DNA from: Nocardioides sp. QY071
GTDB lineage: Bacteria; Actinomycetota; Actinomycetes; Propionibacteriales; Nocardioidaceae
Length of the DNA stretch: 64,000 bases
Direction of reading: 5' to 3'
NCBI RefSeq assembly: GCF_029961765.1
Contig: NZ_CP124681.1
Span: forward strand, 5,022,001 to 5,086,000
Each line of letters starts with the position of its first letter. The stretch's first letter is position 1. The notes under the pieces are model-generated. The model did no database searches, was not told the DNA's origin, and was given only the letters and a program-made list of their open reading frames with translations. Below are positions 26,659-35,368 of the stretch, piece after piece. Made by a program: the position numbers and the translations under genes.

Positions 26659-27822
26659 TCAGGACAGGCGTTCGATCATCATGGCGATACCCATTCCGCC
26701 GCCGACACACATGGTCTCGATCCCGATCTGCTTGTCCAGGGTCTGCAGGTCGTTGATCAGGGTGTTCATGATGCGAGCACCTGTCATGCCGAACGGGTGT
26801 CCCACGGCGATCGAGCCCCCGTGGGGGTTGAGCTGGTCCTCGACCGAGATGCCCAGCTCGGCGCAGATCGGCAGCACCTGAGCGGCGAAGGCCTCGTTGA
26901 GCTCGACGACGTCGACGTCCTTGATGGACATCTTGTGGCGGTCCAGAAGCTCCCCGACAGCCTTGATCGGGCCCACGCCCATGATCTCGGGTGCAAGACC
27001 CGTGACCGCTGATCCGATGATCCGCGCCAGCGGCGTGATCCCGAGCTCCTTGGCGCGGACGTCCGACATGACGACCACGGCGGCAGCTCCGTCGTTGAGC
27101 GGGCACGAGTTGCCCGCGGTGACCACGCCATCCTCGCGGAAGGAGGGCTTGAGCGACGCGAGGCCCTCGAGGGTGGTCTCCGGGCGCGGGCAGTCATCGC
27201 GGTCGACGATCGAGCCGTCGGGCAGTGTGACCGGGGTGATCTCTCGAGCGTAGAAGCCATCGGCGATGGCCTTGGCGGCACGCTGCTGCGAGAGCAGTGC
27301 GAAGTCGTCGAGCTCGCGGCGAGACAGTCCCCACTTGGCGGCGACGTTCTCGGCGGTCTGTCCCATGGGGATGTACATGTCGTTGATGTAATTCGGAAGA
27401 CTCCGGTCCAGGAACCGAGGATTCATCGCGTCCTCTTCATAGAAGCCCGCGACGCGGCTCACGCTCTCGACGCCCGCCGCCACGAACGCGTGACCCTCGC
27501 CGGTCGCGATCGCCTGGTGAGCCATGCGAATGGTCTGCAGCGACGAGCCGCAGCCCCTGTTCACGGTCGTGCCCGGCACGGTGTCCGGCAGGCCGCCGAG
27601 CGCGGCGGCGTTGCGCGCCACGTTCATCCCCTGCTCGCGGGTCTGGCTGACGGCGCCCATCATCACGTCCACGACCTCGGCGCGATCGAGCTGGGGCACC
27701 TTCTTCATCGCGGCGTCGATGATCCCGCCGGCGAGGTCGTCGGCGCGGACCGTGGTCAGCGATCCCTTGAAGGCGCGCCCAATGGGCGTTCGGGCGGCGG
27801 CGACGATGACTGCTTCGGGCAT
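26659..27822 (-). CDS. Acetyl-CoA acetyltransferase (thiolase)
   Basis: A 387-residue thiolase with the full catalytic set: Cys91 in VNRGCGSSLQ, ELNEAFAAQ, NPHGGSIAVGHPFGMTGAR and C-terminal MCVGGGMGIAM. It cleaves 3-ketoacyl-CoA or condenses acetyl-CoA. ATG at 27822 begins PEAVIVAAARTPIGRA, as in the family. First gene of the minus-strand operon thiolase, hydratase, ligase, Baeyer-Villiger enzyme, and divergent from a second ligase gene across a 109-base gap that contains an AT-rich patch (CAGTATATTAAGG). Confidence 0.93.
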   Translation of the reverse strand: MPEAVIVAAARTPIGRAFKGSLTTVRADDLAGGIIDAAMKKVPQLDRAEVVDVMMGAVSQTREQGMNVARNAAALGGLPDTVPGTTVNRGCGSSLQTIRMAHQAIATGEGHAFVAAGVESVSRVAGFYEEDAMNPRFLDRSLPNYINDMYIPMGQTAENVAAKWGLSRRELDDFALLSQQRAAKAIADGFYAREITPVTLPDGSIVDRDDCPRPETTLEGLASLKPSFREDGVVTAGNSCPLNDGAAAVVVMSDVRAKELGITPLARIIGSAVTGLAPEIMGVGPIKAVGELLDRHKMSIKDVDVVELNEAFAAQVLPICAELGISVEDQLNPHGGSIAVGHPFGMTGARIMNTLINDLQTLDKQIGIETMCVGGGMGIAMMIERLS

Positions 27823-27931
27823 GGGGATGTGCTCCTGACTCTGGCGACGTGACGGCAATTACAGTATATTAAGGAGCAGAGATTCGCAATGACGCTCCGC
27901 TCACGCCAGCACTGGACGAAAGGCCCTCGCC

Positions 27932-29497
27932 ATGTACGACCCCGCCTCCCACGCGCTGAAGACCCCCGATCGCCCGGCGATCATCATGGGCGGGACCGGG
28001 CAGCAACAGACGTTCGCCGAGCTCGACGAGCGCTCGGCCCGGCTTGCCCAGCTGTTCTGGGCCGAGGGCCTGCGGCCCGGCGATCATGTGGCGATCTTGA
28101 TGGAGAACCACATCCGGTACATCGAGGTCTTCTGGGCCGCATTCCGCTCCGGCCTCTACCTCACAGCCATCAACCGCTACCTGACCCCGCGCGAGGCCGG
28201 CTACATCGTCGACAACTGCGACGCCCAGGTGCTGATCACCTCGTCGTACAAGGCCGATGTCGCCGAAGCCATCATTCCCATGACCCCGAAGGTGCGTCGG
28301 CGCCTCATGGTCGACGACGCCATCGCGGGCTACGAGGCCTACGAGGACGCCGTCATGGCCTACCCCGCCGACAAGCTCGCCGAGGAACCCCTCGGACGCA
28401 CCATGCTCTACAGCTCGGGCACCACCGGCCAGCCGAAGGGGGTGTGGCGCCCGCTCACCGGGCGCACCGTGCAGGAGGGCAAGCCATCCCTGGTTCCGGT
28501 CTACCAGCAGATCTACAACATGGGCCCCGACACGGTGTACCTCTCGCCCGCGCCGATCTACCACTCGGCGCCACTTCTCTTCAGCACCGACTCGATGGCA
28601 CTCGGCGCGACGGTGGTGATGATGGAGAAGTTCGACGCCGAACAGGCGCTCGCTCTCATCGAGAAGTACAAGGTCACCCATGCCCAGTTCGTGGCCACCA
28701 TGTTCAGCCGCATGCTCAAGCTGCCGCAGGCGGTGCGCGAGAAGTACGACCTCTCCAGCCTCGAGTGCGTCATCACAGGCGCGGCGCCGTGCTCGGTCCA
28801 GATCAAGGAGGCGATGATCGACTGGTTCGGCCCGATCATCAACGAGTACTACGCCGGAACCGAGGACACCGGCGCTACGCTGATCGACTCCCACGAGGCA
28901 CTCGCGCACCCGGGGTCCGTCGGCAGAGCCGCGTTCGGCGACACGATCCACATCTGCGGATCCGACGGCGAGGAGCTGCCGATCGGCGAGGTCGGACGCA
29001 TCTACTTCGAGACCTCTGACATGGTTGCGGGCTTCCAGTACTACGGCGAGCCGGACAAGACGGAGCGGTCCCACCACCCCGAGCACCCGAACTGGACCGC
29101 GCTGGGCGACCTTGGCCGGATCGACGAGGACGGGTACCTCTACCTCGCCGACCGCGAGTCGTTCATGATCGTCGCCGGCGGCGTGAACATCTACCCGCAG
29201 GAGGTCGAGGACGTCCTGCACCTGCATCCTGCGGTTCAGGACGTGGCGGTCTTCGGCGTCCCGAACGATGATCTCGGCGAGGAGGTCAAGGCGATCGTCC
29301 AGCTGGTCGACCCGTCCCAGGCCAGCGAGGAGATGGTCGCGCAGCTACTCGCGCACTGCGCGGAGAACCTCGCCCGCTTCAAGATCCCCCGGTCGATCGA
29401 CTTCCTCGACGACTTCCCGCGGTCTCCCACCGGGAAGCTGTTCAAGGCGCCGCTGCGCGACAAGTTCTGGGCCGACCGCGACTCCCGCATCCTCTGA
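27932..29497 (+). CDS. Acyl-CoA synthetase (AMP-forming)
   Basis: A 521-residue ligase of the actinobacterial FadD type. P-loop TMLYSSGTTGQPKGVWR, EYYAGTEDTG, the hinge DRESFMIVAGGVNIYPQEVE and lysine region SPTGKLFKAPLRDKFW are present. ATG at 27932 follows GAAAGGCCC. It forms an operon with the SDR gene 22 bases downstream and is divergent from the thiolase operon. The group includes ligases for steroid- and terpene-derived acids, but a specific substrate cannot be assigned. Confidence 0.91.
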   Translation: MYDPASHALKTPDRPAIIMGGTGQQQTFAELDERSARLAQLFWAEGLRPGDHVAILMENHIRYIEVFWAAFRSGLYLTAINRYLTPREAGYIVDNCDAQVLITSSYKADVAEAIIPMTPKVRRRLMVDDAIAGYEAYEDAVMAYPADKLAEEPLGRTMLYSSGTTGQPKGVWRPLTGRTVQEGKPSLVPVYQQIYNMGPDTVYLSPAPIYHSAPLLFSTDSMALGATVVMMEKFDAEQALALIEKYKVTHAQFVATMFSRMLKLPQAVREKYDLSSLECVITGAAPCSVQIKEAMIDWFGPIINEYYAGTEDTGATLIDSHEALAHPGSVGRAAFGDTIHICGSDGEELPIGEVGRIYFETSDMVAGFQYYGEPDKTERSHHPEHPNWTALGDLGRIDEDGYLYLADRESFMIVAGGVNIYPQEVEDVLHLHPAVQDVAVFGVPNDDLGEEVKAIVQLVDPSQASEEMVAQLLAHCAENLARFKIPRSIDFLDDFPRSPTGKLFKAPLRDKFWADRDSRIL

Positions 29498-29519
29498 CCG
29501 TTCAAGGAGACACGACATC

Positions 29520-30449
29520 ATGAGCATGATTCAGTTCGAAGGCCGATCGGTCATCGTCACGGGCGCTGGCGGCGGGCTCGGGCGCGAGTACGCCCTGCTG
29601 CTCGCCCGACACGGAGCCCGCGTCCTCGTCAACGACCTGGGCGGCAGCGTCAACGGTGAGGGCGGAAGCACGAGCATGGCCGACGCCGTCGTCCAGGAGA
29701 TCAAGGACGCCGGCGGCGAGGCGGTCGCCTGTTACGACAGCGTGGCCACTGCTGAGGGTGGGCGGGCGATCGTCGACGCGGCAATGGACGCGTTCGGCGG
29801 CGTCGGCTCCGTGATCCACAACGCCGGCATCCTGCGCGACCGCTCCCTGGCCAGCATGTCGCCCGAGGAGGTGGACGCGGTGCTCGACGTCCATCTGCGC
29901 GGCGGCTTCAACGTGACGATCCCCGCGTTCGCGCGGATGAAGGAAGCCGGCTACGGGCGTCTCGTGATGACGTCGTCTTCGTCAGGCCTGCTCGGGAACT
30001 TCGGTCAGGCCAATTACGGCGCGGCCAAGACCGGACTCGTGGGACTCACCCACGTCGCTGCTCTCGAAGGCGCACGGCACGGCATCTTGGCCAACGTCAT
30101 CGCTCCGGGGGCCCGCACGCGCATGACCGAGGGGCTGCTGGGCGCGGAGATGGACGAGCTGCTCGCGCCGAACCAGGTCGCGGCGATGGCCGTCTACCTG
30201 GCATCACCTCAGTGCTCCCAGACGCATGAGATCTACTCCGCCGGCGGCGGGCGTTTCGCGCGGTACGTCGTCGGGGTGAACGAAGGCTGGTTCGCATCCG
30301 ACCGTCCTGCCTCGCCCGACGATGTGCTGGAGAACCTCGCTCAGATCCGCGACCTCGACACTCTCCAGGTCCTCGACAGCGGTGCAGACGAGATGGCGGT
30401 GCTGCATCGGCTGGCCGTCACAGCCGGCGCACTTCCCGTGCGCGCCTGA
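29520..30449 (+). CDS. SDR family protein, 3-hydroxyacyl-CoA dehydrogenase-like
   Basis: A 309-residue short-chain dehydrogenase of the multifunctional-enzyme type (17-beta-HSD4/MFE-2 N-terminal domain). Seen: VTGAGGGLGREYALLLARHG, VNDLGGSVNGEG, HNAGILRD, SSSSGLLGNFGQANYGAAK (Ser and YxxxK) and IAPGARTRMTEG. The last ~70 residues extend beyond a simple SDR core. Expected to oxidise a (3R)-hydroxyacyl-CoA with NAD. ATG 29520 follows CAAGGAGA. It ends its operon; a strong terminator-like hairpin lies 52 bases downstream. Confidence 0.9.
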   Translation: MSMIQFEGRSVIVTGAGGGLGREYALLLARHGARVLVNDLGGSVNGEGGSTSMADAVVQEIKDAGGEAVACYDSVATAEGGRAIVDAAMDAFGGVGSVIHNAGILRDRSLASMSPEEVDAVLDVHLRGGFNVTIPAFARMKEAGYGRLVMTSSSSGLLGNFGQANYGAAKTGLVGLTHVAALEGARHGILANVIAPGARTRMTEGLLGAEMDELLAPNQVAAMAVYLASPQCSQTHEIYSAGGGRFARYVVGVNEGWFASDRPASPDDVLENLAQIRDLDTLQVLDSGADEMAVLHRLAVTAGALPVRA

Positions 30450-30501
30450 CCGGTAGCACGGTCGTCCCACTCGATCGACTCCCACCGCGGGAGATCTCGC
30501 G

Positions 30502-30533
30502 AAACGCCCGACCGGGTCACCGGTCGGGCGTTT
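30502..30533. terminator. Perfect 14-bp hairpin, probable bidirectional terminator
   Basis: Bases 30502-30515 pair perfectly with 30520-30533 around loop GTCA; the stem begins AAACGCCCGACCGG and is followed by T-rich sequence on both sides (TTT then TTGG on plus; TTTCGCG on minus). It sits between the convergent SDR operon (plus) and the VOC protein gene (minus), so it can stop both. Confidence 0.8.
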
Positions 30534-30713
30534 GGTGTCTGCCCTCCGAATCACCGCACCGCGGCAACCGACCCCGTGCAGGTCGGTCCGACCAACTGCA
30601 CCGGCAGACCCCGCTGGAAGGGGCCGGCACACTGCCAGAATGCCGAAGCGCCGCCACGACAACGGCCGTGACGGCGCTCCGGGAATCTGCTCCTTCGACT
30701 GCTGAGGATGTCC

Positions 30714-31169
30714 CTAGGGGTGCTCAGGGTCCTGAAGCATCGCCTCGATCATGCTGGGCGCGTCGTACTGGACCATGCACATCCGCAGACCATGGGCCTC
30801 GCGCGCGCCCCAGACCGCTTCGCGCATGCTCCCGATGCGGATGTTCTGCACGAGCCGGTAGCCCTTGGCCCTCATCTCCACGATCGCGGCCTCGATGTCG
30901 TCGACCTTGAAGTGAATGTTGCGGACGCGCTCCCGCGACGTCGGCGGGTGCGACTGCAGCAGTTCCAGGTACCCCTTCTTGTCCATCGCCATGCTCATGC
31001 GCGTGGTCATCGCGTGGGGTGGCTCGTCGGCGGGTAGCTCCTCGATGTCGACGCTCCCGTCGAACTCGATGCGAACGAACTCGGTGTCGAGCAGCTCACC
31101 GAACTCAACGATCGCCGCATCGAGGTCCGACACCTCGAGCCCGACGAGTTCCATGCGTTCCAGCTTCAT
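30714..31169 (-). CDS. VOC (glyoxalase-fold) family protein
   Basis: A 151-residue protein with two beta-alpha-beta-beta-beta halves typical of the vicinal oxygen chelate fold: ELVGLEVSDLDAAIVEFGELL at the start and NIHFKVDDIEAAIVEMRAKGY in the second half. Possible metal ligands include His96 in IHFKV and a Glu in GYLELL. Relatives include epimerases, dioxygenases and glyoxalases; the reaction is not determinable. ATG 31169 follows GGAGGAGACGG. It is the last gene of the long minus-strand block that begins upstream at 41520. Confidence 0.75.
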   Translation of the reverse strand: MKLERMELVGLEVSDLDAAIVEFGELLDTEFVRIEFDGSVDIEELPADEPPHAMTTRMSMAMDKKGYLELLQSHPPTSRERVRNIHFKVDDIEAAIVEMRAKGYRLVQNIRIGSMREAVWGAREAHGLRMCMVQYDAPSMIEAMLQDPEHP

Positions 31170-31218
31170 CCGTCTCCTCCTTCTCTACAGGTCGTGTGCG
31201 GCGGCTCGTCGTCGAAGC

Positions 31219-31992
31219 TCAGCGAGGGCGCCGGCTCGCCGTGACCTGGACGCCCGACGTCCAGCCGCCATCGATGGCGATCTCGGCGCCGGTGATGAAC
31301 GCAGCCGCGTCCGAGGCGAGAAAGGCCACCAGCTCGGCGACATCGCGCGTCTCGCCCGGGCGCGCGATCGGCAGCAAGGAGAGCATCGCGCCGGTGACCT
31401 CCGTGGGTACGGAGGAGGTCATGGCGGTGTCGATGTAGCCAGGATGGATGCTGTTGACCCGGATGCCCCATCGGCCGAACTCCTGCGCGCCCGTCTTCGT
31501 GATGCCACGGACACCCCACTTGCTCGCGGTGTAGGCGACGTCGGGGTGCTGATCCAGACCGGCCGCAGACGAGACGTTGACGATCGAACCGCCGCCGGCG
31601 TCTCGCATCGCTGGAGCCAGGATCTTCATCCCCAGCCAGGTGCCTTTGAGATTGACGTCGAGCACCCGGTCCCAGCTGCTCTTCTCGGTCATGGCGATGC
31701 GTCGATGTCCGAGGATCCCCGCGTTGTTGACCAGTACCGACAGGCGTCCGCCCAGCTGCACGGCGAGGTCCCGGATCGCGTGCCAGTCGCTCAGCTCGCT
31801 GACGTCGCCCACGTGGGCGACCGCGGCATCGCCGGCCTCTGCGACGACCCTGCCCACGTCCGCGTCGACATCGACCGCGACCACACGCGCGCCTCTGCGT
31901 GTCAGCATGCGGACGTGCTCGGCGCCCATGCCACTCGCGGCACCGGTCACGACGGCGACACTGCCTTCCAGGGACAGTCGCTCGTGACTCAC
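31219..31992 (-). CDS. SDR family oxidoreductase
   Basis: A 257-residue classical SDR: VTGAASGMGAEHVRML, VNNAGILGHRR, NVSSAAGLDQHPDVAYTASK (Ser, YxxxK) and HPGYIDTAMTS. Resembles 3-alpha/20-beta-hydroxysteroid dehydrogenases in general form. GTG at 31992 overlaps the preceding SDR stop as GTGA, showing translational coupling. Third of three successive SDR genes; these may act on related alcohols of one pathway. Confidence 0.88.
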   Translation of the reverse strand: MSHERLSLEGSVAVVTGAASGMGAEHVRMLTRRGARVVAVDVDADVGRVVAEAGDAAVAHVGDVSELSDWHAIRDLAVQLGGRLSVLVNNAGILGHRRIAMTEKSSWDRVLDVNLKGTWLGMKILAPAMRDAGGGSIVNVSSAAGLDQHPDVAYTASKWGVRGITKTGAQEFGRWGIRVNSIHPGYIDTAMTSSVPTEVTGAMLSLLPIARPGETRDVAELVAFLASDAAAFITGAEIAIDGGWTSGVQVTASRRPR

Positions 31993-32807
31993 GCGCCCTC
32001 CTTGGCGGTCGCGGAGGCCAGCTCGAGGGCCCGGCCGGCCCCAGCAGGCACGAACCCGCCATCGATCACGAGCTCCGCCCCGGTGGTGAAGGACGACTCG
32101 TCGGAGGCGAGGTGCAGCACTGCCCACGCCACTTCGTGTGGGGTGCCGACGCGTCGATTCGCGTTGAGCCGGACGAAGCTGTCGATGGCCTCCTGCGGCA
32201 TCCCGGCGACCATCGGCGTCATGATCGCGCCGGGATGTACGGAGTTGACGCGGATGCCGTGCTCGGCGAACTCGGATGCCGCCGTCTTGGTCACTCCCCG
32301 CAATGCCCACTTGCTCGCGGTGTACGCGGCGTGGTCATAGCCGGTGAGGCCAGCGATGGAGGAGATGTTGACGATCGAGCCACCGCCGCCGCGTGCCATC
32401 AGAGGCGCCACCGTCCGCATGCCCACGACCGGACCCCAGAGGTCGATCCCGAGCACCCGGTCCCACCCGGTCAAGCTCAGGTCGACGATCCCACGTCCGT
32501 CACCGACACCGGCGTTGTTGACCAGGACGTCGAGCCGACGGTGGCGCGCCTCGATGTCGGCGACAACGGCTTCCCACTGATGCTCGTCCGCGACGTCCAG
32601 CAACGCGAACTCCGCACGGCGTCCGGCCGCCGAGAGGTCGGCGACGAGTGCTTCGCCGGCCTCGACGGCGACGTCGGCGGCGACCACGGTGGCACCTTCG
32701 GCCGCGAACAAGCGAGCCTCGACCGCTCCCTGCCCGCTAGCGGCTCCCGTGACGAGCACGACCTTGCCCTCGAAGCGCCTGGTCACGGAACGGCCCTCGC
32801 CGGTCAC
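31989..32807 (-). CDS. SDR family oxidoreductase
   Basis: A 272-residue classical SDR with VTGAASGQGAVEARLFAAEG, VNNAGVGDGRG, NISSIAGLTGYDHAAYTASK and HPGAIMTPMVAGM. It is more like its downstream neighbour than its upstream one, suggesting local duplication. GTG at 32807 overlaps the upstream SDR stop as GTGA; an in-frame GTG eight codons later, near the conserved FEGKVVLVTG start, is an alternative. Probable hydroxy/keto oxidoreductase of the degradation pathway. Confidence 0.88.
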   Translation of the reverse strand: MTGEGRSVTRRFEGKVVLVTGAASGQGAVEARLFAAEGATVVAADVAVEAGEALVADLSAAGRRAEFALLDVADEHQWEAVVADIEARHRRLDVLVNNAGVGDGRGIVDLSLTGWDRVLGIDLWGPVVGMRTVAPLMARGGGGSIVNISSIAGLTGYDHAAYTASKWALRGVTKTAASEFAEHGIRVNSVHPGAIMTPMVAGMPQEAIDSFVRLNANRRVGTPHEVAWAVLHLASDESSFTTGAELVIDGGFVPAGAGRALELASATAKEGA

Positions 32808-33553
32808 GAGACCATGTAGGTGCCGCCGTCGACCGACAGGACCTGCCCCGTCATGTAGCTCGCTGCGTCCGAGAGCAGGTACGAGAAGGTGGGCGCCATC
32901 TCCTCGGACTCGGCGAAGCGCCCCAGCGCGATCCGCGACAGGTACGTCGCCGCGAACTTCTCGTTGGTCATGATGGTCTTCGTCATCTGCGTGGAGGCCG
33001 ATGGCGCCACCGCATTGACCCGGATGCCGTACCGCCCCAGCTCCTTGGCCCCGGACTTGGTCATGGCGATGATGGCGCCCTTGGCGCTCGCGTAGTTGAT
33101 CTGTCCGATCGTTCCGCCCAGACCCGCGGACGACGTCACGTTCACGATCGAGCCGTTCGTCTCGCTCGCCACCATCCGGCGGGCCGCTTCACGCAGGCCG
33201 AGGAAGGTCCCTCGTGCGTGCACGGCAAGCACGGAGTCGAACTCGTCGACCGCCATCCGCAGCAGCATCGCCGGACGGGAGTTCCCGGCGTTGTTGATCC
33301 ATCCGGAGATCGCTCCGAGGTCGCGCTCTGCGCAGTCAGCGACGCGCGCGACGTCGTCCTCGTTAGAGACGTCGGCACCGACGCCGACCGCGCGATGCCC
33401 TGCGGCGACCAGGTCGGCGGCAACGGTCGCGGCTGCTGCCTCGTCGATGTCCGCGACACACACCTCCCATCCCTCGCCGGCGAGGTGCTGCGCCAGGGCC
33501 TTGCCGATGCCGTCGCCGCCACCCGTGACGACGACGACCTTTGACTCACTCAT
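32804..33553 (-). CDS. SDR family oxidoreductase
   Basis: A 249-residue classical SDR: VTGGGDGIGKALAQHLAGEG, INNAGNSRPAMLLRM, NVTSSAGLGGTIGQINYASAK (Ser, YxxxK) and APSASTQMTKTIM in place of the usual PGxxxT segment. It resembles FabG-type 3-oxoacyl reductases. ATG at 33553 follows GAAGAGAAC. It lies 35 bases after the ABC permease-ATPase fusion stop, so importer and oxidoreductases share a transcript. Confidence 0.88.
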   Translation of the reverse strand: MSESKVVVVTGGGDGIGKALAQHLAGEGWEVCVADIDEAAAATVAADLVAAGHRAVGVGADVSNEDDVARVADCAERDLGAISGWINNAGNSRPAMLLRMAVDEFDSVLAVHARGTFLGLREAARRMVASETNGSIVNVTSSAGLGGTIGQINYASAKGAIIAMTKSGAKELGRYGIRVNAVAPSASTQMTKTIMTNEKFAATYLSRIALGRFAESEEMAPTFSYLLSDAASYMTGQVLSVDGGTYMVS

Positions 33554-33588
33554 GCGGTTCTCTTCTTCCCTGTCGATGATCGGCTGTC

Positions 33589-35346
33589 TCAGACCGGACG
33601 GCCGAAGTAGATGGCGGTCAGCTCGGGATCGTTCATGACGGTCTCGGGCGGCCCCTCGGTCAGGAGCCGGCCACGGTCGAGGAACAGCACCCACGACGCC
33701 ACTTCGCGGACGACCTGCATGCTGTGCTCGACGATGCAGATCGACGTCGTGCCGTCGGCCACGATCTGGCTCAGCAGATCCGAGAGCTGCGTGCGAGCCG
33801 ACTGGTCGAGACCTGACATCGGCTCGTCGAGCAGGTAGCAGCTGGCGCCCGTCGCCAGCAGCCGGCCCATCATGAGCATCTTCTGCTCTGCATAGGACAG
33901 GTCGCGGGCCAGCGAGTACCTCTTCTCGTAGAGACCAAGGTTCCGCAGCATGACCTCTACGCGGTCTGCATCAGCGTGGTCGCGTCCGCGCCACGAGCGT
34001 GGAAGGAACTGAGCGACGATCGTCTCGTGCCTCATGCCTGTCACCGCAACGTGGATGTTGTCTTGCACGGTCATGCCCTCGAACAGCCGGACCTCCTGGA
34101 ACGACCGCACGACGCCCAGCTGGGCACGGCGCTCGATACTCAGGCTCGAGATGTCCTGGTCGCCGTAGAAGGTCTTGCCGGAGTCGGATCGCAGGGCACC
34201 GCTGAGCAGGTTGAACACGGTCGTCTTGCCGGCACCGTTCGGTCCGACCAGAGCGGTGATCTGGCCCGGACGGACAGCGAGCGTGACCTCGTCGACGGCC
34301 CTGAGGCCTCCGAAGGAGATGCCGATTCCTTCCGCCCGGAGCGTCTTGGGCTCTGCATGTGTCTCGTCTCCACCGACGCGTTCGGGCACATCCGGAGCGG
34401 TCGTCGAACCAGCGTCAGGCGGTACCCGGCGAGAGCCGGCGGCCTTCCTGAGACGCCGCTCCTCGTTGCGTTGGGCTTCCCTGACCGGGTCCCGGCCCAG
34501 CAGCCCCCGCGGCCGGAAGATGAGGATCAGCAGCACGACCAACGTGTAGATCATCCCGTTGACCGGGCCCGCCACCGAGTCGGGGATGTCGGCGAAGCTG
34601 AGCGCCTCGGGCAGCGCAAGCACGGTGAACGCGCCGACAAAGGGACCCCAGTAGGCCGCCACGCCCCCGATGATCGTGATCGACAGGATCTCGACCGTGC
34701 GGTCGAGCGTGAACTCCGCCGGGCTGATGTACAGGGTGTGCATGGCATAGAGACCACCGGCGACACCGGCAACGGCCGAGCTGAACGCGAAGACCGTCAC
34801 CTTCGTCCAGAGGGCCCGCTTGCCGAGCGAACGGGCAGCCGGGACGTCCTCCCTCAGCGCCTTGAGCAGGCGCCCGTAAGGCGAGTGGACGAGGCGCCAG
34901 CACACCGCGGTCACGATGACCAGGAACACCCAGCTCATCATCATGACCTCGGTGTTGGTCTCGAGCTGGTAGCCGAAGACCGTCGGCCGCGGGATGCCGA
35001 CAATGCCGGCGGAGCGTCCAGTGAGCTCCAGGTTGTTGAACAGTTCCACGAGCGCGACCTGGACGGCGATCGTGACGATGAAGAGGAACTCGTCGGACAG
35101 CCGGCCGGCTGCGTACCCGACGGACAGGCTCAGGATTCCGGCAAGCACCGCGCCGACCAGGACTGCCGGGAGGAACTCCAGCTGGTGATCCTTGACGAGG
35201 ATCGCCGTGGCGTAGGCGCCGACGCCGAAGAAGCCACCGTGGGAGACCGACAGCAGTCCTCCGTATCCGAGCAGCAGGTTGAAGGAGATCCCAAGGATGA
35301 TGAAGATCGGCAGCAGCCCGAGGAGGCTGGTCAAGTAGTAGCTCAT
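33589..35346 (-). CDS. Branched-chain-type ABC transporter, fused permease (LivM) and ATPase (LivG)
   Basis: A 585-residue fusion. Residues 1 to about 290 form a LivM-type permease with about nine membrane segments, including YGGLLSVSHGGFFGVGAYA and GGVAAYWGPFVGA. After a charged linker, residues ~330-585 form a LivG ATPase: Walker A GPNGAGKTTVFNLL (~365), signature DLSYAEQKMLMMGRLL, Walker B CYLLDEPMSGLDQ and the switch His in VEHSM. Such fusions are known in actinobacteria. The signature lacks the canonical SGGQ but keeps the LivG-type SYGxQ form. It works with the LivH, LivF and binding-protein genes upstream to import an amphipathic acid or amino-acid-like substrate. Confidence 0.93.
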   Translation of the reverse strand: MSYYLTSLLGLLPIFIILGISFNLLLGYGGLLSVSHGGFFGVGAYATAILVKDHQLEFLPAVLVGAVLAGILSLSVGYAAGRLSDEFLFIVTIAVQVALVELFNNLELTGRSAGIVGIPRPTVFGYQLETNTEVMMMSWVFLVIVTAVCWRLVHSPYGRLLKALREDVPAARSLGKRALWTKVTVFAFSSAVAGVAGGLYAMHTLYISPAEFTLDRTVEILSITIIGGVAAYWGPFVGAFTVLALPEALSFADIPDSVAGPVNGMIYTLVVLLILIFRPRGLLGRDPVREAQRNEERRLRKAAGSRRVPPDAGSTTAPDVPERVGGDETHAEPKTLRAEGIGISFGGLRAVDEVTLAVRPGQITALVGPNGAGKTTVFNLLSGALRSDSGKTFYGDQDISSLSIERRAQLGVVRSFQEVRLFEGMTVQDNIHVAVTGMRHETIVAQFLPRSWRGRDHADADRVEVMLRNLGLYEKRYSLARDLSYAEQKMLMMGRLLATGASCYLLDEPMSGLDQSARTQLSDLLSQIVADGTTSICIVEHSMQVVREVASWVLFLDRGRLLTEGPPETVMNDPELTAIYFGRPV

Positions 35347-35368
35347 TGGCTGTCCTCTCTGCGGTGGG

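Noticed and set aside
27855..27880. AT-rich patch between the thiolase and ligase genes as an eighth copy of the shared element
   Set aside because: CAGTATATTAAGG does not keep the AACTATGA core; it is more likely a simple promoter region.
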